Shown: one piece after another, positions 35,401-45,249 of the stretch | Layout of the letters: each line of letters opens with the position of its first letter | How positions within the stretch are numbered: the first letter of the stretch is position 1 | From: Limonium bicolor | Taxonomy: Eukaryota > Streptophyta > Magnoliopsida > Caryophyllales > Plumbaginaceae | Assembly (NCBI GenBank): GCA_023374045.1 | Contig: CM041776.1 | Span: forward strand, 321,991,925 to 322,055,924 | DNA: 64,000 nt | Reading direction: 5' to 3' | Program-made: the position numbers and the translations under genes | The notes under the pieces: generated by a model | Told to the model about the DNA's origin: nothing | The model's input: the letters and a program-made list of their open reading frames with translations, nothing else | Databases searched by the model: none

Positions 35401-35572
35401 TTCTTCCATCTATCTGTATATTTATTAAAACTTGGTTGTACAATGCGCAGCTAGCTTGCACCTTGGTATTTGAAACAATTCACGATTCTTCTGTGATGCT
35501 GGAATCAATCATCCTAATCAGTACTTCAGTGACAGTCAGAAAATTCTGAAGTCGAAGGTAGTAGACAGCTGA
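20464..35572 (+). CDS. PRIM2: DNA primase large subunit (PRIM2/p58 homologue), 18 exons, three -1 frame breaks as sequenced
   Basis: This is the regulatory subunit of DNA polymerase alpha-primase; it helps make RNA primers for nuclear DNA replication. Exons with GT..AG introns: 20464-20599, 20761-20822, 20923-21026, 21145-21225, 21312-21371, 21486-21543, 21951-21970, 22109-22192, 22279-22343, 33379-33427, 33514-33561, 33640-33729, 33856-33915, 33997-34056, 34585-34661, 34871-34956, 35242-35335, 35451-35572. Together they encode about 452 residues, the family length, starting [14 protein letters not shown]. Hallmarks include [45 protein letters not shown] and [11 protein letters not shown]. 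The four iron-sulphur cysteines are recognisable in FPLCMHH, PYSCQK, HHGCPY and, just after a frame break, the final exon. One base is missing at the exon 3/4 junction, near the end of exon 15 and at about 35490. Intron 9 holds a gypsy element. The stop at 35570-35572 assumes no further intron. Confidence 0.9.
22511..22780 (-). repeat. 3' LTR of intronic gypsy element (270 bp)
   Basis: Plus-strand ends are TGATATGGTAAACAG and AACCTCCAATCA. It is colinear with the interrupted LTR at 31813-33286, including the tract from TACTCTCC through GGAATAAACTAA. Confidence 0.85.
22872..24268 (-). pseudogene. Gypsy RNase H and integrase region, broken
   Basis: From 24268 leftward on the minus strand: the RT/RNase H junction with [17 protein letters not shown] and [11 protein letters not shown], then [17 protein letters not shown] and [10 protein letters not shown] (RNase H). 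Next come the integrase zinc-finger part [12 protein letters not shown] (about 23530) and the core with [20 protein letters not shown] (about 23150-23205), which contains the third catalytic acidic residue. The second catalytic Asp region is frame-shifted at about 23250. Roughly 110 residues of RT expected before 24268 are missing, because the copia insertion between the two gypsy halves was accompanied by a deletion. Confidence 0.85.
24351..25577. mobile_element. PIF/Harbinger-like non-autonomous element in the copia LTR, TSD TAA
   Basis: Left end GGCTCCGTTGGTGTTGTC and right end (reverse complement) AGCTCTATTCGGTATGAC are imperfect inverted repeats, each bordered by TAA (24348-24350 and 25578-25580), the 3-bp target preferred by PIF/Harbinger elements. 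Removing it restores a plausible 185-bp copia LTR. Near both ends are CAAAACAACCACAAA-type repeats, and the centre (24540-25000) is the AT-rich sequence shared with 16370-16840. There is no transposase. Confidence 0.5.
25613..29106 (-). pseudogene. Copia polyprotein relic (protease, integrase, RT, RNase H)
   Basis: Minus-strand landmarks in order: protease active site [10 protein letters not shown] (28894), a GAG-pre-integrase part (about 28700-28460), integrase C-terminal half with [18 protein letters not shown] and [18 protein letters not shown] (28071-27640), RT with [18 protein letters not shown] (about 26780) and the catalytic YVDD box (codons at 26633-26644, in a shifted frame), then [18 protein letters not shown] (26440), SDADYGGS (26165) and RNase H ending [36 protein letters not shown] and [12 protein letters not shown] (25720-26070). 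Frameshifts separate most blocks. The catalytic residues that can be seen are conserved, so decay is moderate. Confidence 0.88.
29107..29548. other. GC-rich sequence of unknown origin between copia relic and gypsy RT
   Basis: Not recognisable as copia or gypsy. It contains a CCGTTGTCAGGC-type minisatellite (29388-29476) and ends in TTTTGAAAAAAAA at 29537-29549, directly before gypsy RT homology resumes. Open frames here have no recognisable motif and look driven by the repeat. Confidence 0.5.
29388..29476. repeat. Short minisatellite GTCAGGCCGTTGTCAG
   Basis: About six imperfect units of 12-16 bp built on TGTCAGNCCGYYGTCAG lie in a row. They are non-coding. Confidence 0.75.
29549..30779 (-). 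pseudogene. Gypsy protease and RT N-terminal half, broken
   Basis: Minus strand: a protease-like region at about 30780-30250 with several stops, then the RT start with [78 protein letters not shown] and [14 protein letters not shown] (30124-29753). A frameshift follows, then [20 protein letters not shown] and MNYIFKPFL (29690-29560). Homology ends just before the FxDD catalytic box, which has been lost with the flanking deletion. The remaining gypsy half resumes at 24268. Confidence 0.88.
30863..31671 (-). pseudogene. Gypsy gag relic
   Basis: Minus strand from an ATG at 31671: [19 protein letters not shown] then [16 protein letters not shown], the typical start of the retrotransposon Gag homology region of plant chromoviruses. 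A frame change near 31350 follows, then a second block with [20 protein letters not shown] and a serine-rich tail (31147-30863). A zinc knuckle is not readable. The gene is decayed. Confidence 0.75.
31801..32240. repeat. ~220-bp tandem duplication across a PBS/LTR/solo-LTR junction
   Basis: TTCTGATACCAATGATACAA at 31801 recurs as TTCTGATACCAAATGATACA at 32025. The two units run in parallel through the gypsy LTR start and the first ~145 bp of the nested solo LTR. The copies differ by scattered substitutions and indels. Confidence 0.8.
31813..33286 (-). repeat. 5' LTR of intronic gypsy element, interrupted by a solo LTR and a local duplication
   Basis: The outer parts, 31813-31877 and 33079-33286, together match the uninterrupted LTR at 22511-22780. 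The middle is a nested TG..CA unit with TSD TCTTC. A second copy of the first ~60 bp of this LTR together with its primer site lies at 32025-32093. Confidence 0.8.
31878..33078. mobile_element. Solo LTR nested in gypsy 5' LTR, TSD TCTTC
   Basis: Ends TGTAGGATCAATGGGG and CAAAGTTCCAACA are bordered by TCTTC on both sides (31873-31877 and 33079-33083). The uninterrupted partner LTR shows the joined site at about 22574 (GTTCTTCCATAATCC). The reverse-complement start TGTTGGAACTTTGGG resembles many copia LTRs. The interior starts twice (31878 and 32094) because of a local tandem duplication. No coding sequence. Confidence 0.75.
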
Positions 35573-37399
35573 TGATATATGTTAACACAATAATGTCCGT
35601 TCCTCTCGTTTTCGGCATTTTGGTATGCTGGTATTTATGTTAAGAATTGGGGCGCTTGGTTCCAAGTGTGCTCTTGGGTTCTTTGCAGTTATTATAATCT
35701 ATCTTTGTGAATGAAAGCTGTTTTTTCACGTGTATGAGCCCGCAACTTCAATTTTATGGTGGAAATGCCTCTTCATTGTGTTAGAGTTCTTTTGCTTGAG
35801 CTCAATGACCAATATTTTCTTCATAATTAGTTGAACTGTTGTCAAGGGTGCATCTACATCTACATATCTTTTGGTCCACCTTATACCCTTTATCTGTTTA
35901 ACTCTCAAAACCTTTCTAGACTCTTTGTTTGTGTAATTGTTAGAGATTTTTAATGTTTTGTATTGTTATCTTAGTTGTAAGTCATTTAATAGTTTGGTAA
36001 AAGATGAGATCATGTCTATATAAGGTCGTATAATGGAATGTAAGGTTGGAAGAATGTCTTCTATGCTCTATTCTCAATTGTTTTTATCATGTTATTAGCA
36101 TGACACACTACCAAAAGACAAGTCTTCACTCTACCATTATCAAGTCACATTTCTTATTGCCATTTTTTAGATGATAATTATTGTTTATCTTAAATCCTAT
36201 ATGAAATTGTTGTACTTCGTCAAGAATCTTCATTGCCTAAGAATTTATATATATTGAAGCTGCATTTGATTAAAAAAATGTAAAGTAAGATTAATCAATT
36301 TATCAACATAAAGATATTAGCAAGTAGAAAGTTAGACATAACTTAATAAATTATATTTGTATATATAATTTAAATAATAAACTATAATTCTACATAACAA
36401 TGATAAACAGATTAGAAAACATTAACTAATCGTTCTACAATGATGATGAATCTGGTCTCTATCCTCCTTCACATTTCCCAGTTGTTCTCTATCTTTTATC
36501 TTGTTCTCTTTTATACCGTACGGCTCCCTCTCATGCGATGTTGACTTCATTTTCCTCTCCTTGCGTGTGTTAATGCATGGCGCATGCAGTCCACATGAGT
36601 ATCTTCAGCCCACCGTGCATGAATTATATTTGTGTGTGAGATGGACAAAAATAGCCCAACGTTCCCATGCATATTAATTATCAATCAGCCCACATCAATA
36701 CTATTTGTCCTCTTCCTTGAAGCTGCCCTTATTTACGTGAATTGTTGTATTTGATTGCTCAATATTTATAATTATATTTTCATTAAAAAAATTGAATTTT
36801 GGATAATTTAGATAACAGTTAATTCAGTTTTAGTCTTAATTTGGATAATTTGGTTTTTAACTAAAATAACTGAAATCCATTTTTTTAAATTTAAATTTCG
36901 GTTAATCGAATTATCCAAATACTCACCCAGGTGTTTCCCTTGTCTTCACCCCTCTTTGATTGATGAAATAATGAAGACAATGATGAAGTTGAACGATAAA
37001 AGTCAGCCACCGTGATTATACTTTGGGCTGCCTTCTTTAAGTTGCTCTGCTCCCATGCATGCAACTTCCTACCGGCCCAAAAGGAAATTATGAGAAGACA
37101 CAAGAATGTAGCGAATCCTAATGCATTACTCGTACATAATAATGGTCCAGGAATTTAGCGTTATAAACCGGACCAAACCAGGAAATACACGGTTAGCTAC
37201 AATTCGGGGGTGGTTGGATATGTATGTCCGGACACATATCCGGATCAGTCTTAAAATAGATCAGAATTGTTGTTTTGACTCCCGTTTGGTCTCGGTTTGA
37301 TCGTTAAGCTCTCGACACATGTTTCTAAACTTTTTTTTTTCAGTATTTTCATCTATTTAAGTATAAAACCACAAGTAGGAGAGTTTTTCATATATAATA
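35573..37399. other. Downstream flank of primase gene, no further gene recognised
   Basis: AT-rich sequence that should contain the primase 3' UTR and polyadenylation region. No open frame here has a recognisable domain. The stretch at 36770-36930 has repeated TTGGATAATTT and TTCGGTTAATCG motifs, probably from an old element without clear ends. Confidence 0.5.
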
Positions 37400-37626
37400 C
37401 TCCCTCCGTTCAACAATATCTGTCGTTTTAGAAACTTGCACATTTATTAAGGAAAGTAGGAAAATGACGCATGTACCCTTACTTTTTACTTTTTCATCTA
37501 GATAATAATTACTTTTGTGTTGAATAGTAGGGTTAAAAGTGGAAAAATTGTGTCAAAAAGCTAGAATGACACATATTTTTGAACGAGAATCACTCCTAGA
37601 ATGACAGATATTAATTAACGGAGGAG
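37400..37626. mobile_element. Stowaway MITE (Tc1/mariner), TSD TA
   Basis: Ends CTCCCTCCGTTC and (reverse complement) CTCCTCCGTTAATTAA are the standard Stowaway terminal repeats. TA flanks both sides (37398-37399 and 37627-37628). Length is 227 bp, within the family range, and inner parts also pair (ATATCTGTCGTTTTAG with CTAGAATGACAGATAT). Non-coding. Confidence 0.92.
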
Positions 37627-37721
37627 TATAATTAACACATAAGTAAGAGAATTTATCATATAATCCAATAACATATTAATCTAATTAAGCACAGAAATAT
37701 GGACGAATTTCGCACTTATCA

Positions 37722-39908
37722 ACTACCTCACACTTAGTTTTTGCTTATCCTCAAGCAGATAAAGAATATAACTACTTCAAACCAAAAACACTAAACCTCA
37801 GGATCAACATAAGCGGAGGAGGAAAACAAGCAAAATGGCAATCAGAAAAATCAATATGCTTTAAGCTATCAGTTTTCGCAAACAGTGAATAAAGAACAAT
37901 TTTTATAAAAGCATGAATAAACTGGATTACAGAAACTGAAACCACATTAGCTTAGGACCTTCCACCAATTCATTCCATTACCGTTGGATTGACCAGGGTG
38001 TGAAATAATGCCTTATTCTGCAATACCTTTCAACACCACACATTCATGATCAAAAACTAAAAAGTACTGTATTAAATTTCTTCGCATGCAAAAGTTTTCT
38101 TCCTTTAGGAATAAAAACGAACTCTTCTTAATTAATTTCATAGTTGTTCCTTCACCCAGACTTTTTCTCTTTATCCCTATAACGGCTTTGGGCCAACTAT
38201 CCCATATCACGAGTCCTCAGGTAGATAGGTGATAAAGCACCCCAAGGACTCAATAACCAGATAAAATAGGCCTGATTCGGTTTAGGATTTTTTTTATTAG
38301 AGGAGTACCATGCTTTATCCTTCATTCCAAACATTCAATCCATTCCTAAGGTTCCCAAGCTAAACTCATTCAGTTCCCACAATCAGCCAATCCATCAGAT
38401 TTCAATAAAAACAACTACATTTTAAGAAAATGATTTTGGAAAGACAACTTTAAGCAGAATGATTTTTAAGGTTGTCATTAGGCTCAATTTCAAACTTTCA
38501 AGATTTTATAACTCATAATTCAACTTTTCTTGGCATTAGAGAAGCATATTATTTATCACCTGCAAATAATCAAAAACTAGTGGTTTGAAGTGATAACTGA
38601 AGACGCTTCTTACCCCACACCACTAAATTAAACATTGCCATTGTGTGATAAGACGGATTGAAAAACTACTCTGAGCACGCATAAAAACATTTATGTCCAA
38701 AGAAAACAACAACAACATAGTAGTCATTAACAAAAACTAAAATTAAAGAAAACAGACTAAACTCCTCTAGATTTTGTTGTTGCTACAGGAAGACTGACCC
38801 CACACTTGAGCAAATCATCATGAAGAGTTCATTTGAAAGAAAGACACCAGAAGCAACCAAAACTACAACAAAGTTAAAAATTATTAGACAACAAAACCAG
38901 GAAAATAACTACAAAAAGAAATTAATGTAGAAAATAAAATCTAACAAAATTTAACATTAGGTTGCCTGCCTCCTAGCTAGCTGCCCTTCTTTAACGTCTT
39001 TGGCTAGACCATACCCTTAAGGCCATCTTGGATTGAATATGAATGTTGACATGGGCACTAGAGGATGGATGGGATGAGCATCTTATATCTTCATAAAACG
39101 TCCCTGGTCAAATGGAAAGTAACCTCAACACTTCAAATGTAAAGTGCAAACTCCACCACTCATGCGTCAGGTGGTTGTGTTGAGGGGTGTGATCTGTCAT
39201 GTGAGGATCACAATTTCATGGGTCCTCCTTCTCAATTCAAGGATGTAGACATTCTTGCCGTCCGGTGGAAGATCAAAGATGAAATCACAGGAAAATCAAT
39301 TTCAACAAGAACCAAGGGCTCCAAGAAGTCAATGAGATAGCTCTGCTCTAATGGCTCATCAACAGGCACATGAAGGAAGTCAACTAGAAGACTCTCTCTG
39401 GCTCAGGTACGGGTGAAGAAGAAACAGACTAGGCAACTTCACAAATTAGATCATTCTCTAACTCCGTAGCTTCACTAAATCGCTCAAACTCTAGCTATAG
39501 CCTCTCCATGATCTCCACCTCATTTGTGTTAACAACTTCAGGGATTGTTGGATCAAGTTGTGTACCACTCCACACAGCTACTGCAGTAGGTTTGTTCAAT
39601 CTCAGAAATTGGTTCACATTCAAGCTATCGCGATATTTCATCAAGTTGGCTAAAATTTTCACATTACTTTCCTGGTGCTCCTTCATGTGCATCTTGAAGG
39701 TCTCATGCCCAGTAGAACGTGGTTCGAAAGACGAATTAAAATTTGCAATTGCAGCTTTCAATCTAAAGAGATTACCTTCACATTATGAACTCTCATGGCT
39801 CCCCACACGTTTGGCAGAACCCACTGGTTGTAATTCTGTGCAGGATAATAGTGTTTAGGAGACAGTCGTGCTTTAGGAGGGCAAGACGATATAAAATCTT
39901 TTTATGGC
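37722..39908 (-). pseudogene. Older Athila-like retrotransposon relic, left half
   Basis: At 37711-37760 the order CACTTATCA, then a purine tract on the minus strand, then TTTTTGCTTATCCTCAAGCA matches the LTR/PPT junction of the intact Athila element at 41320-41370. At 38960-39020, GGTTGCCTGCCTCC, GCTGCCCTTC and TTTGGCTAGACCATA match 45170-45225 of that element. At 39495-39860 the minus strand reads a Gag C-terminal-like segment, including AQNYNQWVLPNVWGAM and a stretch ending LDPTIPEVVNTNE. Most of pol is missing. The relic continues on the far side of the intact element (55255-55420). Confidence 0.55.
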
Positions 39909-39913
39909 ATCCT

Positions 39914-41332
39914 TGTTGGGAAAATTACAAACATAGTAATTAAACCTAGCCAAAATGGGCAAGTGCACCCAATTCGATGTAGTAAAACAAGTGTCGTTCC
40001 ACAAGGAAATTGGATTTTAAATCCTGAGCTTCGGTATAATAGTTAAGTGCGAATGAACATAAAATAGGGGTTTAGAGAGAGCCAGAGGCAAGCTTGGTTG
40101 TTTATCAATTGAAATGCAATAAAAACAGTAAAGTGTTTGTGTATGGAATGGATGGGGAGAGTACCCTAGGATAGTAGGAATCACCCAATTCACTCAAAGA
40201 ACTCCAAAACCATAACTCATCATCTCAGCGCCTATTAGAGTTTAGCTCAAGAATCTCCAAATCATGGGGGATCCAATTCTTACCTAAATAGTCAAACCCC
40301 TTAATTAAAGGAGGTTCAAGTCAGCAAGTAGCATTAAGCAAGCACTCTTAAACAACCGCCCTCACCATTACTTCCAAAGTCAAGAAAGCAAAGCTAGGGT
40401 TTACTCCCTTCTTGGTCTAGTTCCAAACTCAAGCTCAATTATTGAATGGAACCACCATAAATGCAATAAAAGATCAGTTTAGTGCATTAATAGATATTGA
40501 AGGAAATAAAAAGAGTAACACATGAGTTAGGTTTCTAGCATTCAATGAGTAAAATGGGTTCAAACCCTCATCCTAGGGTACAAATAGAACTACTCAGCCA
40601 TAGCTAAAGGAAAGAGCAAGGAAAAGGGAGAATCAACCATTAGAGGAGCTTCCAAGCTTCAATGGAGGTAGAAATCTTCCCTTTCTTCTTCCCCCTTTCT
40701 TCTCTTCTATTCTCCTCTTCTTTTCTCTCCTATTTTCGCCTCTCTCTCGTCAGTTTAGGGTTGAAGTCGTGAGTGTTTGATAATCAGAGAAGAGTCCCCA
40801 AAATCAGCTTTTAAAAACGCAGATCTGGACAGATTTTCCGTCCGACCGACCCAGACTGGGTCGGTCCTGTGGGTCGGTCGGTCTCCGAAGAAGAGAGCAC
40901 GTGAGAAATTTTAAGTATGTCCGACCCATGTCCGACCCAGACTTATAGGTCGGACGATTCCAGTAGCTTGGGTATCTGGAAAGACCAATCCGTCCGACCC
41001 AGAGTGGGTCGGTCCTGTGGGTCGGTCCTGCTCCAGAGATTGATCTCTAACTCCTCTAGGTTCCTCTAGCCCTAAATCTTCATTGTGGCTCGGAATTGCT
41101 CCCCGTTTATGGCATTGGAAAGCTTGAAGGATGAGGAATCCGTTGATGCATGTCACTAACTCAAAGGGAGCTCAAAAGTATGCTCAAAATGAGCTTTTAC
41201 CTAGCAAGAGATCAAACTCTATAAGTTAACTATTAATCACTAAAACACTCTATTAAGTGGTGAAACAAGTTATGCATCCAATAGAATAAAGGTAATGAAG
41301 CTCTTAAAATAGCATTATTTCACCACTTATCA
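39914..41332 (-). repeat. 3' LTR of Athila element (1419 bp), uninterrupted
   Basis: It runs from TGTTGGGAAAATTACAAAC to CACCACTTATCA. GACCGACCC / GGGTCGGTC motifs are concentrated at 40840-41030. In minus orientation these lie upstream of a TTTTTAAAAGC box (40809-40820) and a purine/pyrimidine-rich leader, so they are probably promoter elements of the U3 region. This copy shows the empty target site of the CACTA insertion found in the other LTR. Confidence 0.9.
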
Positions 41333-41345
41333 ACTCCCCCACACT
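41333..41345 (-). other. Polypurine tract of Athila element
   Basis: Minus strand GTGTGGGGGAGT directly precedes the LTR start TGATAAGTGG. This is the expected position and base composition for plus-strand priming. Confidence 0.85.
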
Positions 41346-42626
41346 TATCTATTTGCTTGTCCTCAAGCAAAATTTGCTAAGAGCCCATAGCAAGAAGGAA
41401 CATTTACAGCAAACAAGTATTTAGATGAATTCTTGAACTTTTGTGAGCAAAATTGTGAAAAATCTCAAGAGGAGTACAACCAACCTTCTCATGGTGACAT
41501 GGGAGTGCTTAGGGCAATTAAAGATATAGAGCTTCGGGTATGATCTAGAGTGTTTCCAAGTGCTTAAAGATCTTTGGGCTTGGAGAACTTTTACCATGGC
41601 CAACTTCTCTCAAGAATGGGCATTGAGGAGAAACAAAAGGAAAAATAGAGATTTGCATTTGGTTTTATTTTGCAACAAGAGATGAGAAGAAATAATTTGG
41701 GATTGTGTCTTTGGCATTTTGCCTTGCTTCACAGAACACTCAACTCTCATTTGTTGGTTACCGATGGCGCCTCTCAAGTCCTTTTTGAAAATTTCCACGA
41801 GGAAACACCCCTTAGCAATCCCTAGATGAGAAGATTAGAAATGACCCCTAAGCAAAAAAATTCACCAAGAAAGGGATTTATGGAAGTACCTACCAGCAAT
41901 TAATTGCTCCTCAAGAGAGATTTTTGAAAAATGGTGAAAGTTCGAAGCATTCATGGAAAGACTTGCTTACTACAAATGAACTACTTTATGGCAGCAATAA
42001 GTGTGTATAAGGAGATAGCGAAGTGCATCAAAAAGAAAAGGTCGCTTCCCCCCCACTGGAGTAGGACAATGTCCTCATTTGTTAATGCCAACCCAAGAGG
42101 GAATAAACAGAAGACCTTTTTGATGCCTGAAAAATATAGATAAAGTTGTAAAGCAGCTGTTAAGTATAAATCAAACTAGTACTCCCATGATAAGACGTGA
42201 AGTGGGCAAAGGGTTCCCCCACACTTGAGAGGGTCCGGGGCGTTGTAGCACTACCTCCGCCGGGTACAAGTCGGAGACCCATGAAAATTGTGCAAGAGTT
42301 CCTCTTGCTTGTGTCGAATGTTGCCTTGAGGGTGCTTGCATGCAGGGGTAGGTTTCTACAATACATAGACAAAAATAAACGATGCGCAACAGGATTCCGA
42401 GGAATACACTAATAGCCCATGGTTAGATATAAAAAGGAGACCCATTGATGAGTCTAATAGCGTAATATCCAGAAAGGTTGCGTACAAAATAAGAGTTTAA
42501 TGAACAAGAAAGTACGAGATATTAAAGTTTGAAAAGAAGTGTCAAGACAGAAACATAACAATACTCAAAATGCAACACAACAGTGTTTGAAAATACAAGT
42601 CTCGGGTAGTGGGCAGCAAGAACTGG

Positions 42627-43805
42627 CTACGGAGGTGGGGGAGCACCAGAGTGGAACTCGTCTCGCATGCACTGCATCCAGGCCTCCATCTCGGCCTGCA
42701 TCTATCGCTGATAAGCGGCCATGCGCTCCTCGAACTCCTACCTAGAGATAGTATCTGGCGGTGGCGGGGGCAGAGCAAGGAGGGGGGCATTAGTGGCTGC
42801 TGCTCCGGAGGAGGAGGAACCGGCACTCGGCTGCTCGTCGTCCACACGGCCCTTCACCCAAGTCGTCCCGTCCCAAGAGAAGTCCATCCGCTGCATGGCA
42901 TAGCCATGAATGTAGTCCATGGGTCTGACACCGGCTCACCAACAGCCGAGACCCCTGGTGGACAATTTGGCTGTGCAGGAAATGTGGGAAGCCCAGATGG
43001 TGAGAGCTCCCTGCTTCACGATGTGCTGCAGGTGATGAAACATCAGGCCGGAGAGAGAGAGAGAGGATGGTCTGGGTCCGGCTTGACCATGTAATCCATC
43101 ATGTAGCAATCCATCGAATTTAGATCTTTGCTGTCCCGTGGGAGGATGTTGTGGCGAAGGAGCGCGAGCATGACCCTCCTCACGGGGTCAGTGACCATGT
43201 TCAAGGTCATGGTGAGTTGAACCTCTGTCCCAACCTGATTCTTCTTGCAGCGCTGGACAGGGAGGGTGCTTAGGTAGTGCCTCTGGTGAGCCGTAAGATC
43301 GCCGACGGAGATGCAGGTGGTGTACTGGAGATCCTCGATCGGGAGTCAGAAGTATTGGAGAAAGGTCTCCGTGGTGATCCGGATGCGGCGGCCCTGACAT
43401 GGGAGATAACAGTGGTGGTCCCGTACTCCATCTCGATGGTCGCATTGGCGTAAAATTCTTTGACCAACCGAGGGCAGTATTGGCCACCCATGTGCAGGAC
43501 ACACCCCCAGCCGGTGCGCTCCATCACCTCCTGAAGGCTAAGGTCTAAAATGAGCTCGGGGTCGACCGTGCGCTCTCGCACAAATCCCGAACGCGCGGGT
43601 GGTTGTACCAGCTCCGCGCCTCCTCACTAATAAATCGGCCGTCGAGAAGGCCCTCTGGTTGACCGGAAGGCACAAGGGCGAGCTCGATCGCCTGAGATGA
43701 ACTGGCACTACTCTTGCGCTTTGTGGTTCTTCGGGTCGTCCACTCACTGTTCTGAAACAGCAAAATCAAACAAAGGAACACCCACAAAAAAGAAGTAACA
43801 AACAA
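42627..43805 (-). pseudogene. Athila extra 3' ORF (plant-transposon-protein/env-like position), frame-broken
   Basis: Lies between integrase and the 3' LTR, the position of the env-like ORF of Athila elements. It reads on the minus strand from an ATG at 43805 through a hydrophobic start (FLWVFLCLILLF), then FISEEARSWYNHPRVRDL, then in the next frame LSLQEVMERTGWGCVL and CPRLVKEFYANATIEMEYGT, which resembles the 'putative plant transposon protein' domain (LVKEFYAN motif). Further on come MDYIHGYAMQRMDFSWDG, a serine/alanine/proline linker, a glutamate-rich coil and a proline tail before a stop at 42627-42629. At least three frame breaks. A splice acceptor TGCTGTTTCAG ends at 43754, so the real start may lie in a spliced leader. 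No clear envelope fusion or C-terminal membrane segment is seen. Confidence 0.55.
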
Positions 43806-44399
43806 CAGAGATATAGTTAGATGAAAGGTTAAAATCAGAGAATTAAAAGATACAAGTGCATTGGCAATTTAAAATTTGGACAGAGTCTCCCCCGTTTTTC
43901 TCTTTTTCTTCCATTTTCCCGTTCTAAGAACCTCCACATATCAACCAAAAGGTTGGTAGTCAGATATTTAACACACCCAGTAACCCAATTCATCCAATAA
44001 GGTCTAAACATAGGAAGCAAATCCACACTTTATCCATTTGCACATTGTTGCGAACTCCAATTCTCAACATTAGTGCAGCACCCTAGGCATAGAGATGCAA
44101 TTGTGCTCAAAGCAGTAGCCAAATAGGCAAACAAAGTCATATCAAGATTTTAAAAACAAGTAAATAATGCTAAACAAGGCATTATTAAATGGAGAACATT
44201 AAGACAAAAATCATGGTAAAGCCACCAAATGGCAACATGCTCAAACTCAGTTGGCACAAACCCCCATAATTGACCATAAGAGCTATCCCAATCACGAAAT
44301 TCGCAAAATTCACAAATTGACAGTTAAGGCCTCGTTTGGTTCGAGTTGAATTTATCCCAAAGTGTAACTTGCCTAAAAATTTCAAAAATTGACACATTA

Positions 44400-45000
44400 G
44401 TGGTAGAATGTCATACCTTGGGGTATTGTAGTAGATTTAAAGCAAGAAATTCAACACGGAGGGGCTAAATCGAAGGGATGCGATTTGGGGCTAATGGGCG
44501 ATTTTTTAGGGTTCTTGGTGTGTGGCGTCGGGTGCAATGGGGGTTGGCGGGTGTTGTGCGCGACGTCGGCAGGGGGAGGCGGCGCGGAGGTCGGAGGCGG
44601 TGGCGCGAGCGGGAGGGGCGGCTGTTAGGGTGGGTGGTGTGGTGCGCGCGAGGGAGAGATAACGCAGGGGTCACGCGAGAGAGGAGAGTAGAGCAGGGTG
44701 GGGTGGTTTTCTGGGTTTGGGAAAACAAGGTCGGGGCGAGAAGAAGAGAATGGCAGAGTTTGAATAAAAATTCTCAAAACACAACGTTTTGCTCCCTTTT
44801 TTTCAAAATTTATAGCCGGACTGACCCGGATCCGACCCAAGGCTGTGGGTCGGTCCATCCAGAAAGTTGGGTTTCGAAAATTTTTGCCGGGCCGACCCAG
44901 GTCTGACCCAGAGCTGTGGGTCGGTCCATTCTAGAATGTCACCTTTGGGAAGATCAAGCCCGTCCGACCCACAATGGGTCGGTCAGATGGGTCGGTCGGG
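44400..45000 (-). promoter_or_regulatory. Probable internal promoter and leader of the Athila 3' ORF
   Basis: In minus orientation: a cluster of GACCGACCC / GGGTCGGTC motifs (44995-44820) like those in the LTR, then CTATAAATTTT (TATA box at 44807-44814), then a C-rich leader with CCCTAACC and CACCACCC tracts (44740-44470), then a donor-like CAAG|GTATGACA at about 44418. With the acceptor at 43754 this would make a spliced transcript feeding the 3' ORF. Base composition changes sharply here, GC-rich against AT-rich neighbours. The promoter function is inferred from layout only. Confidence 0.45.
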
Positions 45001-45249
45001 TCACAAATTTCCCAAATCCTTTTGTTTTGCTCCTCAAAACTTTCAGTCAGCACAAGATCATAGAAACTAGAAAAACAAGCCAAAAAAGCTAAAATAAACA
45101 ACCTCACACACCAAAAGGACCTACAAATATTACTACATTAGAATTGCTTAAAGAGATGGAAAGGAGTCCGGGTTGCCTCCCGGAAAGCTGCCCGTCTTTT
45201 AAGGTCTTTGGCTAGACCGTAGTAAGGTAGATGGAACCTGGAGGGTCTC

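Noticed and set aside
42542..43094. Open frames on the plus strand opposite the Athila extra ORF
   Set aside because: Shadow frames of a GC-rich minus-strand coding region; they lack family motifs.
44478..44906. Arginine/glycine-rich plus-strand open frame of 142 residues
   Set aside because: Its composition follows the GC-rich leader tract; the promoter/leader reading on the minus strand explains it better.
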